From: Pycnococcus provasolii
Taxonomy: Eukaryota > Chlorophyta > Pseudoscourfieldiophyceae > Pseudoscourfieldiales
Direction: 5' to 3'
DNA length: 64,000 nt
Assembly: GCA_049487715.1 (NCBI GenBank)
Contig: CP150556.1
Span: forward strand, 124,001-188,000
How positions within the stretch are numbered: position 1 is the stretch's first letter; each line of letters begins with the position of its first letter. A program made the position numbers and the translations under genes. Shown one piece after another: positions 8,968 to 17,360 of this stretch. The notes under the pieces were generated by a model. The model searched no databases. It saw only the letters and a list, made by a program, of their open reading frames with translations, and was not told the origin of the DNA.

Positions 8968-10953
8968 ATGTCGTTCCTTGTGCGATTCACCACATGTACC
9001 TTGCTCTCAGTGATATGTTTCTCTATAGGTAGCCTTTTTTGTTTCTCTCAATCTCGGGTTCACGTCTTCGCTGCTCGGATGGATCCTGTGTCTGTGTTCT
9101 CTGAATCTGTGTTCTCTGATTTCGATGGATACTTTGTTGGGGGTGGGGGTGGGGGTGGTCACCATCAGCACCATCAGCACCATCAGCACCATCACTCCTC
9201 CAGCTCGTATCAGCACTCGGGTTCTCCTCAGGCTCGTGATGATGATAGGAATCAAAACAAACCTTTGATTCTGCATCACGCGTCATCACGATATACACGT
9301 GATGATGATTCAGTCGAAGGTTCGTGTAGCTTTCATGTACAAACCAACGAATTAGCTGCTGGTGTCCGATTATTCCAAGGCAAAAGGGAAACGTCGTCAA
9401 ATCCAACTGCAGTAGGAGGTGGTGCGTGCGTCAACCTCGACTGGTGGCCATCGTCGAAATGCGACTACGGACGATGCCCATGGAAGAACGCCGGCGTGCC
9501 CTTCCTAGACACAAAAAACAAAAACCTTCGAGCAGCTGTGCGCTCACTAGCTCGACATCAGCCGCTCATACTTCGTGTGGGAGGCAGTCTCGCTGATACC
9601 ATCTTCTACAACACGTCAAAACATGTCGAGTGTGGCACGTATCGACTCGACAACGAGACGCGGCTCGGATATGACATAAAAGGGGCGTGCCTTCAACCCG
9701 ACACTTGGTTCGCACTGCACAGCCTGTGCGGAGCAGACGACACGAACTGCCGTATCGCCTTCGGTCTCAACGGACTTGTCGGGCGAAAACTCGCAAATCC
9801 ATGTGAACCAAACACGAACTGTCACAATCTTTCACCGCCGCCGAAGTGCTGCACGACCTGGGAAGGGTCGTGGGACAAGACGAACGCCGTCAGCCTCATG
9901 AGATTCAGCAAAATGTACGGCGTCAAGCCGTTCGCCTTCGAGCTGGGAAACGAAATTGCAGGGCCTGGAGGGATCGAGGCAAATAACATCGAACCTCAGC
10001 AGTATGCCGCAGATCTCGCAAACTTGTTCGACGCGATTCGCGGTGTATGGAGCGAAGACGAAGATGGCGTCAAAGGAGACATGATGTGGCCTGCGGTCCC
10101 ACTCGTCGTAGGCTACGATACGTCCTTTAGAGCAGACTGGACGGCGAACATGCTCGCTGAGGCGAAACGCATGGGCTCCACGCCTCACATCTTTGCGACG
10201 CATGAGTACGTTCTTGGTGCTGGCGCTGACCCTAAAGCGTGTGCTGGTAAAATCACACCGTCTAATCTCGACGCCACGGCAGAGTCGTACAGGCAACAAG
10301 CTGAGGTGGTGCGCAATGTGTCAACTGCTCAGCCATGGATCGGTGAAGCCGGCGGCGCGTACAACAGCGGAGCTCCTGGTGTCACAGACGCATTCATGTC
10401 CAGTTTTTGGTACCTCGACAACATGGCGACCGCATCGTTGCATGGTTTCGGTGGATGGTGCCGCCAGACGCTAGTAGGAGGGAACTACTCGCTGCTTGCA
10501 TCAGACGGCTTGTTCACGCCACACCCAGACTTCTACGCGGCTTTGCTCTGGCGGCAACTTGCGAGCTCGCGCGTGTTGCACGTCACGGCGAAAGCTCACA
10601 GCGACGGCGTGTCGAATGCGGATGTTCGCGTCTATGCTCACTGCACTCTGAATGCGGAAAGCGATGTGACGCTGCTTATGATTAACCTGCGAACAAGCTC
10701 GGTGGATGTGAAAATCGCCTTCCCCGGCGGAGATGTCTCGCAGTTCCCGCGCACGGTATGGACGGCGACGGCACTTGACGGCGACGAGCATGCACCGCAC
10801 GTGCAAATTAATGGCGTGCCGGCTAGCGGATTTGCCGTGCCTCGAGGATGGGATGTGTTGGCTGGTCAAGCGACAGAGCTTCCACCACGAAGTTGGTCAT
10901 TCGTTGTGGTACACGTCGTGAACGTGCCCGCGTGTCGTCGAACAGCAGTTTGA
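8968..10953 (+). CDS. Heparanase-like glycoside hydrolase, family GH79, 661 aa
   Basis: A hydrophobic N-terminus (MSFLVRFTTCTLLSVICFSIG...) predicts secretion. A Gly and His/Gln low-complexity stretch follows, encoded by CACCATCAG repeats. The catalytic TIM barrel shows INxDWW-like VNLDWWPSSKCDYG, the LRVGGSLAD strand, FELGNE with the acid/base Glu at about residue 329, and PWIGEAGGAYNSG with the nucleophile Glu at about residue 460. These match the GH-A clan arrangement of heparanase and plant heparanase-like proteins. They cleave beta-glucuronidic linkages in extracellular polysaccharides, so a role in wall or matrix turnover is likely. Sequons (NTSK, NVST) fit a glycoprotein. No intron is needed. 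The downstream ATG at about 9079 is a less likely start because it would remove the signal peptide. Confidence 0.88.
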   Translation: MSFLVRFTTCTLLSVICFSIGSLFCFSQSRVHVFAARMDPVSVFSESVFSDFDGYFVGGGGGGGHHQHHQHHQHHHSSSSYQHSGSPQARDDDRNQNKPLILHHASSRYTRDDDSVEGSCSFHVQTNELAAGVRLFQGKRETSSNPTAVGGGACVNLDWWPSSKCDYGRCPWKNAGVPFLDTKNKNLRAAVRSLARHQPLILRVGGSLADTIFYNTSKHVECGTYRLDNETRLGYDIKGACLQPDTWFALHSLCGADDTNCRIAFGLNGLVGRKLANPCEPNTNCHNLSPPPKCCTTWEGSWDKTNAVSLMRFSKMYGVKPFAFELGNEIAGPGGIEANNIEPQQYAADLANLFDAIRGVWSEDEDGVKGDMMWPAVPLVVGYDTSFRADWTANMLAEAKRMGSTPHIFATHEYVLGAGADPKACAGKITPSNLDATAESYRQQAEVVRNVSTAQPWIGEAGGAYNSGAPGVTDAFMSSFWYLDNMATASLHGFGGWCRQTLVGGNYSLLASDGLFTPHPDFYAALLWRQLASSRVLHVTAKAHSDGVSNADVRVYAHCTLNAESDVTLLMINLRTSSVDVKIAFPGGDVSQFPRTVWTATALDGDEHAPHVQINGVPASGFAVPRGWDVLAGQATELPPRSWSFVVVHVVNVPACRRTAV

Positions 10954-10991
10954 AATGTGTTTTTTTATAGGAAAAAATAGTATCTTTTAAC

Positions 10992-12095
10992 TCAACTTGT
11001 TAATTCTTTCTTGAGACGCTCCACAACCATCTCCAACCACTTGATCTTACCCGCCTTTTGGTCGCCGAGACCCATCACGTACAAGTGGTGTCCGTCAATC
11101 ATGTGCGGCCCGTCGACATCGTCGCAAACCTCCACCCACGCCTTCACCATGTCCTGCGTGACTTTTTTGTCGTTCTTCGCATAGAACGTAGTCAGCGCAA
11201 CGGGCAGCTTGGGATCCTCCGCGTGACCGTACTCGTACTCGTCGAAGAGCGTGAAGTCAGCTCGCATGATGGGCCCGTACATACCGAACATGTCCTTCGA
11301 GAATACAACCTCGTTGACGTCCCACCCGCGCGCTTCATCCATGAACGCGGGATCCGCGAGTCTTCTCTGCTGGACCCAAGGCCGGTCGTTCGCAGGCCAC
11401 GTGGGGCTTGGAAATGCGGAAAGAAAGCACCGAACGGGCATCGGAAGCCTCTTCTCCTTCATCGCCTGCAGCAGCTCATAGCTGACCCATGTGCCCACGG
11501 AGTGTGCGAGTATGTAGTACGGCTTGCCGTCGCCGAACAGCCTATGTCCGACGACGTTTAGCACGGCGGTCGCCGCGTCTCGTGCAGACTTGGCGAACGG
11601 TTCGCTACGCCGCTGAGCTCGTCCGGGCAGCTGCACGGCGAGCACTTCGATGTTCTGGCTGCGACAGAATGCGAGCAGGGTGTCGACCTTTCTCGCACCG
11701 ACGCCTTCGTTGGTGTATAGGTTTTCTTCGTTTCCGGCGTTGGGAAAGCACAGGATGCGCGCTCGCGGGTTCGCCGACGCCGTTTTCGATCGTTCGAGTC
11801 CCGGAAACCACGCCGTGAAAGCTGCGTCGTCCGTCGACGTGAACACCGCGGAAGCTTCAGAAGCTGACATGGGTGTGTATCCCGGCTCACCTCCATCCAG
11901 GTCCCCCGATGGTCCTTCACAGGACGGGAATGAAGAGACGCGATCTTTCCACGCATCTAAGTCACTCTCATCGTACGTGTCAAAGTACTGCCGTATTTGT
12001 TCTTCTGACCACACTAAGTAGGCATGAGAGGGGATAGGTGGTATAACGGCACCCAAGTCTTCCGCATCTTCCTCTAACAGCAGTATTAAATTCAT
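10992..12095 (-). CDS. Type II thioesterase-like alpha/beta hydrolase, 367 aa
   Basis: Residues about 112-360 match the thioesterase family of the gramicidin-synthetase/type II class. ILCFPNAGNEENLY forms the oxyanion strand, VLAVQLPGRAQRR follows, and ILAHSVGTW is the nucleophile elbow with Ser at about 199. LSAFPSP and VALTTFYAKNDKKV supply Asp at about 309, and MIDGHHLYVM the His near 336-337. Such enzymes hydrolyse acyl groups from acyl-carrier proteins, editing polyketide, peptide or fatty acid synthases. About 110 N-terminal residues are acidic and unassigned. No synthase gene lies in the window. The 3' end is 38 bp from the GH79 stop, convergent. Confidence 0.85.
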   Translation of the reverse strand: MNLILLLEEDAEDLGAVIPPIPSHAYLVWSEEQIRQYFDTYDESDLDAWKDRVSSFPSCEGPSGDLDGGEPGYTPMSASEASAVFTSTDDAAFTAWFPGLERSKTASANPRARILCFPNAGNEENLYTNEGVGARKVDTLLAFCRSQNIEVLAVQLPGRAQRRSEPFAKSARDAATAVLNVVGHRLFGDGKPYYILAHSVGTWVSYELLQAMKEKRLPMPVRCFLSAFPSPTWPANDRPWVQQRRLADPAFMDEARGWDVNEVVFSKDMFGMYGPIMRADFTLFDEYEYGHAEDPKLPVALTTFYAKNDKKVTQDMVKAWVEVCDDVDGPHMIDGHHLYVMGLGDQKAGKIKWLEMVVERLKKELTS

Positions 12096-12281
12096 CAGAC
12101 GCGTCTGCGCATCATTAAGGTGAGCACTGCTGCCGTGGACGACATGTTATGAGACGATCTACGACTCCAAATATTATATCAGAACGGGAGGGTGAATCGC
12201 GAGGATGAATGAACGGGCGGGTGGGAAAACAACGTTCTATGGTAGGCACAGTAACGCACGCTCGCACGAAACATACGATAG

Positions 12282-12345
12282 AACCCTAACCTTAACCCTA
12301 ACCCTAACCCTAACCCTAACCCTAACCCTAACCCTAACCCTAACG
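12282..12345. repeat. Interstitial CCCTAA repeat, about ten units
   Basis: Almost perfect hexamer array (one CCTTAA variant), 187 bp upstream of the thioesterase start. Confidence 0.95.
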
Positions 12346-12510
12346 CAAGCTCCCCTCCGAGGCCTCCCTCCCTCGTTCTACGATACTTCCTCCATACCTG
12401 GTAAAAAGGTAGCGTTCAAGATCGACGAGCGATCCCCGCATCCTGGATACTCTGCATAGGAGGTGGTAGGATTTTTTAAAGAAAAGAGCAAGCGGGCCAA
12501 CTAAGGTGAA

Positions 12511-12722
12511 AACTTACCGGCTGACCGGGTACTGCAACGGCACCAGTGCACCTAGGTAGGTGGCCACTCAATTACTGTAGTACTAAGGTTAACTTGTACT
12601 TACCGGGTACTGCAACGGCACCAGTGAACCTAGCTAGGTGGCCAATTCCTGTAGTACTAACTTGTACTTACCGGGTACTGCAACGGCACCAGTGCACCTA
12701 GCTTCCTAGGTGGCCAATTCCT
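12511..12722. repeat. Three imperfect tandem copies of a 68-78 bp unit
   Basis: ACCGGGTACTGCAACGGCAC recurs at about 12524, 12603 and 12670. Each copy is followed by CCAGTG, a CCTAG/CTAGG palindromic stretch and GGTGGCCA. No coding potential is seen. Confidence 0.85.
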
Positions 12723-13209
12723 GTAATGATTCGCCCTTGAGTTGCCCTTGAGGCTCTCCCTGATGCCTGAGGCATTAATGGAGGAGCTTCCTCCAGTGGG
12801 AAGTCCTTCCAGACGAGCCTTAGAGTACTCTCCTTCTTGGGCAACTCTTGGGCCGGCCGGCCCAATGTTGGGTGGTACTTCCTAGTGGGAAAGGGGAAGA
12901 TTGCCCAACAAAATCTTTTGGAACTCAATCAAATACCACCCTACTTCTCCCAACTATTTGGTAAGCCTTAAACCTTAACTTTGTGCCAGTTCCTTCCATC
13001 AATAAAGTTAGCAATCAATGCCGCATACTGTAATGCGTTGGTCCCGTTTTGATTGAGGTTCCGCAGGAAGTACCAAGTACCTACGCAAGGAGTGAGTGAC
13101 ACGTCAACACCCTGTCCTGTTACCGCGTCGTGGCCGGGCCTCATCCTGAACGCGCACATATCTCCCTCCCATCCAGCTGTCCAGTATCCAATCCCTTTGG
13201 TAGAAATCC

Positions 13210-14397
13210 ATGGTGGACCCGTTCGTGCTCCTGCCCCCGACGGCGTTCGCGCTCGCCTTAGCCTTGTCCAACTCGTACAACACGGCGCGCCTCGTCTCGA
13301 AGGAGTGGCGCGACTTCGTTGACGTACACCGCGCTTCCGTCAAGTTTCAAGCAAACACACCCAACACACAGCTCGTCAAGGCTGTCGCCTCGAAATGCTG
13401 CAACTACGTCCAACACGTGAGCCTGCGCAACATGGCTCACCTCGACAACCTGGACGACGCCGTCATTTACATAGTCGAAACGTGCAAGCACCTCACAACG
13501 CTAGACCTCGCACGCAACAGCGACCAGCTCGGACGACACGGCGGACGGAAGCACATTCTCCACGCACTCGCCACGCACAAAGCACTGCAAAACATCAACC
13601 TCGAAGGGTGCTGGCGCGTACTCACGCCTCACCCTAGACTGAGTCCCACGGAAGTTCTGTCCCTGCAAATTGCCGCACTCTCCTCTGACAACTCCGCAGC
13701 TATGCACATCGACGGGATCGCCGCAGCGTACCAGTTCGCAGCTCCGCTGAACCGCGAAATGACCGGACCTCTACCTCGCTTTGCAACGATGCTCACAACC
13801 ATGTACGTCGACTTGCTGCGCACGAAAAGCTTCGCTCTGCGCGAGCTCGACGACGGCGTGCTGTCTCGCGTCAGCAACGCCGAGAGCGAGAGCGACTACG
13901 TAGAGGAACATCGGCGACGCTACTTCCTCGTGGAAACGCAGGTTGGCGTTTCGCCGAGTCTGCCAACGCAGCAGCAGCAGCAGGAGCACTTAAACGGCGT
14001 TGGGTTGACGCCGATGCGTGCCGCCGCACCCCCTCCCCCAGGTTCGCTTCATCCGAGTACTGTGCAGAGCGGTGCGGTTGTGCCTTGGCAGGGCACGCGT
14101 TGGTTTCTGTGGGAAATGTCGCGCGTCGCCGTCGACCCCGCGACGGGCGAGATGCGGCCCAGCGACGACGTTTCGTCGATGGACGTCTGGACGACGAGTA
14201 GCGTGCGAGGCCCGGTGGACTACTGGATCGTGCGTGGTTTGTTGTGTGAGTCTGGTCACGGCCCTCTCCCTCGTCCGACGTCCACAACTGGCACGCTTCC
14301 GTCGGAGAAGAGCAAGTCAGATGGCGTTGCGACGGAGAGCGCGGTGCTGACGCCGACGGACATCAGCGAGATGCTCCGTTGGCGCGGCGTGGTGTAA
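13210..14397 (+). CDS. F-box/LRR-like protein, 395 aa
   Basis: The N-terminus (DPFVLLPPTAFALALALSNS... ARLVSKEWRDFVDVH) resembles an F-box, which would bind Skp1 in an SCF ubiquitin ligase. It is followed by two to three leucine-rich repeat-like strands (YVQHVSLRNMAHL, HLTTLDLARNSDQLG, ALQNINLEGCWRVL). The C-terminal half (about residues 180-395) is unassigned, with Gln and Pro runs and a compact segment around RWFLWEMSRVAVDPATGEM. The start is the first ATG. The F-box call is from motif shape only, and substrate and partner are unknown. Confidence 0.6.
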   Translation: MVDPFVLLPPTAFALALALSNSYNTARLVSKEWRDFVDVHRASVKFQANTPNTQLVKAVASKCCNYVQHVSLRNMAHLDNLDDAVIYIVETCKHLTTLDLARNSDQLGRHGGRKHILHALATHKALQNINLEGCWRVLTPHPRLSPTEVLSLQIAALSSDNSAAMHIDGIAAAYQFAAPLNREMTGPLPRFATMLTTMYVDLLRTKSFALRELDDGVLSRVSNAESESDYVEEHRRRYFLVETQVGVSPSLPTQQQQQEHLNGVGLTPMRAAAPPPPGSLHPSTVQSGAVVPWQGTRWFLWEMSRVAVDPATGEMRPSDDVSSMDVWTTSSVRGPVDYWIVRGLLCESGHGPLPRPTSTTGTLPSEKSKSDGVATESAVLTPTDISEMLRWRGVV

Positions 14398-15154
14398 TTT
14401 TTATTCCATTTTTACATATTTACTTTGTTGATAGTTGGTACCAGGCAGCCAGGGAGGGGCTTCGAGCACCTCTTGGGCCTCGGACTCCAAGGTGTTTTTT
14501 TCGGCTGATGAGACGTTCAGACGTTCCGACGTTGCCCTTGCCAGGTCGGAACTGGCCAATTTTTTTAAAAAAAAGGAAGCTCTGGCCACCTGCTCAGCTC
14601 TGGAATTCACCTGAAGTTCCATCCACTGTTGCCTGACTGTTGCCAGTGAGCGCTTGTAGTACATCGTACCACTACATAAAGTGATAAAGTTAAAGTTACA
14701 TGCTCGGGCAGTCGGCTGATCTTAGGTCCAGTATTCTTTTCCCCGCAAGAAACACTACGATAGGTCCGCAAGAACCACTCGTTTGGTTGTCACAAGGTGT
14801 TGTCACAACAGGCAACAGGTCGGCCTACCACGGTAAGGTAATATGCTTGCATGCCAGCCAAACTACTAAGAACTACCAAAGGTAGGCCGATGGAATACTG
14901 TCACCACACATGCACACAACCACACAACAGTGTTACAGTGGGCAAGTGGGCAAGCGTTGTGCCACACACCTACCTTAGGGTGACAGGTGACAGGGGGGTA
15001 TGTTGGAGCGCTTCACAACATCATCGGGGTTCGCATGGGTGGGTGGGAGGCCATCACTCCCCTGGCCATCACTCACTCCCCTGGCCATCATCACTCCCCT
15101 GGCCATCACTCACTCCCCTGGCCATCACCTGGCCTCGCCTTACCTTGCCCGGCC
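14398..15154. other. Intergenic region with a tandem repeat just before the P2X-like gene
   Basis: No gene is supported. A minus-strand frame (14401-14664) is open but unrecognised. Its final part, 15051-15135, is a CCCCTGGCCATCACTCACT repeat. Confidence 0.45.
15051..15135. repeat. Tandem repeat of CCCCTGGCCATCACTCA type
   Basis: Four to five copies of a unit of roughly 20 bp, ending about 20 bp before the ATG of the P2X-like gene. In frame it would read as a SLPWPS/SPGHH repeat, so I place the start after it. Confidence 0.85.
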
Positions 15155-17224
15155 ATGGCGTCCTCGTCCACTCCTCCTGATTCTTCGAAGGGTCGTTCAT
15201 GGGACGACGTGTTTGCGTACAAAACCAACGTGCAGGTGGTGATCCGAGATCGTCGACTTGGACTGCTGCAACTCGCATTCAGCTGCGCAATCACGGCGTA
15301 CATCGTCGGATACCAAATACTCACGCAGAAAAACTATCTCGCGTGCTACCCTGCATCCCTGTCCGTCACGCCGAAAGTGAGAGGAGGACTCGTCGCCGCG
15401 CCGGACTTCATGTGCGCACGGCACGGTATGCCGAGAGACCACTCATTCTCAAAGAATGTCAAGTTCAAGTTCAAGTTTGCGCAACTCGACGACGTCGCGG
15501 CGGGATATGGAATACTCATGTCGAACGCGGCGAGCGAACTGTGCCCGGCGACGAACCCGAACATCTTCAAGTATGAAGAGCCTGACCTGTGTGACTCACC
15601 ACAGTACCGACCATTTGACAAGTCGTGCAACGAGAAACGCAACAACCAAAGCAACCAGACGATACCCGTCGCGAAGCTAGGACCTGCCAAAAACGGAGAC
15701 AAAAAAGGGAAGGGGTTCGAGACGCACGAGACGTGTGAGACGATCTTCGAAGCAGACCAAAAAGTCACGTGGCCAATCGGCACCACAAGCTTGGCCATAG
15801 TTCTGTCACGGTGGTTCAAACTCAACACGAGCGACGCCGTGCACGAAATTGTGGGAAACGCCAACGACTTACACTTCGACTTGCACGGGATGGTCTACTC
15901 ATCGCCGTACATTAAAAACCCGCGCGTCGCCACTATGGGTGGCGCGATTCGCGACCTTCCGTTTCGCCTCGTCGACAGAAATGGCGATATCGTCAAGAAG
16001 TGCTATCGCTACGGCCGTCAGAAGTATGACCTGCTGGACAGCTGCAAGTCCGACGTGCTAACGAAGGATCAGCCTTGCGAATTTCAGCCTGGCGACGCCG
16101 TCGTCCTTCCTTTGGAGGCTCTCGTCGCATCCGCGGGCTGGACGTTGTCGATGACACTGCGAGAAGCCATGGAGAAAGGAGTCGCTGGAGCGAAGGAAAT
16201 GGTCGAAAGCTGTGTACGAGACAATGCGTACCTGATCGGCGATACCTTCATTTCGGACAAGAGCTTCGAACGCGCTCGTGCCGATGGATGGATTGACTCC
16301 CTGGTAGAGGGCATCCTGTCCACCACGAAGTCAATGAAATCGCGGCCGAACCTCGCCTCCATCGACGATCTCACCGAAATGTTCCGTCAGAGATGCCTCG
16401 AGTCCTCGATCGTCGATGGCGCGGCGTCGATGCTCCTTCACGCAGAGATCGGCAACATGGGCAGTCAGCAGTTTCGTACCAAGTTCCTGCAGTACATGAC
16501 ACCGAAGGTTCCGACAATCACGCTCAGCGCTCTGGTGGGTCCGCCTAACAGCCAATCTGGACTTCCGAATCACTTCACGACGATTAATCCGACGGATCGT
16601 GATTATCCAAAATTCGTCGACGGCTTGGACGCAAGTGTCCACTTCGGCGCGCGTCGCGGCACGGTTGCGTATCTCGCTCACTCTGGAGATGTCTGTGAAT
16701 TTAACTTCGCTGTACTCCTGACTACTCTCACATCTGCACTCGGACTGATTGCGGTGGCCGCAGCTGCCGTGGAATTTTGCATGCTGAACCTGTCGAACCT
16801 ACGTAAGCTGTACAAACTCGAAAAATTCCAATTTTCGGCAAATTACACCGCGCTCCTGCAAAAGGCTGAGGAAAATCAGACGCCGATGAGCTCGTTGGAG
16901 TTGGCTGCAGATCGCCTTGAGCGTCAAGGATCAACCGCAATTTCAAAGGAAGCAAGCATGGTCGTGAACCGCTCATCTCCTGTTAAGGGAGGTGGCGACG
17001 CATGGGGTCTGAGGCGTCGGACTCCTAAGGTCATAGCTGAATCGCCCGTGAAACCGATCTCGCCCGCACTTGACGACGCTGGGATGAAAATGATAGATCA
17101 GCAACGATCACCGTCGCCAGTGGGGGGGAAACTTCCAGCTCTGCAGAGTTCTGCAGAAAAAGGTTACGTCACATATCAGATTCCGCAAAGTCCGAAAATG
17201 CCGCACAACCGAGGAGCCGTCTAG
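15155..17224 (+). CDS. P2X-receptor-like two-pass channel, 689 aa
   Basis: The N-terminus carries FAYKTNVQVVIRDRRLG followed by a hydrophobic helix (about residues 36-57) ending VGYQ. This closely resembles the P2X signature: YxTxK, then VxxxxRLG, then TM1. A second helix lies at about 518-542 (FAVLLTTLTSALGLIAVAAA). A large Cys-containing loop of about 460 residues lies between, and a cytosolic tail of about 147 residues follows. P2X subunits form trimeric ATP-gated cation channels; algal members act at surface or vacuolar membranes. The loop is much longer than the usual roughly 280 residues and I cannot place all ATP-binding lysines, so ligand specificity is open. The start at 15155 avoids the upstream tandem repeat. 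Confidence 0.6.
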   Translation: MASSSTPPDSSKGRSWDDVFAYKTNVQVVIRDRRLGLLQLAFSCAITAYIVGYQILTQKNYLACYPASLSVTPKVRGGLVAAPDFMCARHGMPRDHSFSKNVKFKFKFAQLDDVAAGYGILMSNAASELCPATNPNIFKYEEPDLCDSPQYRPFDKSCNEKRNNQSNQTIPVAKLGPAKNGDKKGKGFETHETCETIFEADQKVTWPIGTTSLAIVLSRWFKLNTSDAVHEIVGNANDLHFDLHGMVYSSPYIKNPRVATMGGAIRDLPFRLVDRNGDIVKKCYRYGRQKYDLLDSCKSDVLTKDQPCEFQPGDAVVLPLEALVASAGWTLSMTLREAMEKGVAGAKEMVESCVRDNAYLIGDTFISDKSFERARADGWIDSLVEGILSTTKSMKSRPNLASIDDLTEMFRQRCLESSIVDGAASMLLHAEIGNMGSQQFRTKFLQYMTPKVPTITLSALVGPPNSQSGLPNHFTTINPTDRDYPKFVDGLDASVHFGARRGTVAYLAHSGDVCEFNFAVLLTTLTSALGLIAVAAAAVEFCMLNLSNLRKLYKLEKFQFSANYTALLQKAEENQTPMSSLELAADRLERQGSTAISKEASMVVNRSSPVKGGGDAWGLRRRTPKVIAESPVKPISPALDDAGMKMIDQQRSPSPVGGKLPALQSSAEKGYVTYQIPQSPKMPHNRGAV

Positions 17225-17302
17225 TTGGCAGTATCCAAACCACCAAATACTTGACAATTTGTAACCCAGACTATTTACGACTAGACTAGACTAATGCGAA
17301 TG

Positions 17303-17360
17303 GTGTGAATGGACGATCGTTTGACAAAGTAAAGTACATTCCATTACTGAATGAGCAATC
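17303..17360 (+). repeat. 58-bp conserved element, copy 2
   Basis: Matches 3515-3572 at 50 of 58 positions in the same orientation. It sits in the convergent gap after the P2X-like gene and overlaps the last two bases of the MOT1 stop codon. The AATGGA/TCCATT stem is kept. Confidence 0.6.

Larger units (their letters stand above)
12096..13209. other. Divergent intergenic gap with two repeat blocks
   Basis: It separates the thioesterase and F-box-like gene starts. It contains a CCCTAA block and a separate roughly 70-bp repeat family. Short minus-strand frames between 12698 and 13159 show no recognisable domain and I do not call them. Confidence 0.5.
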
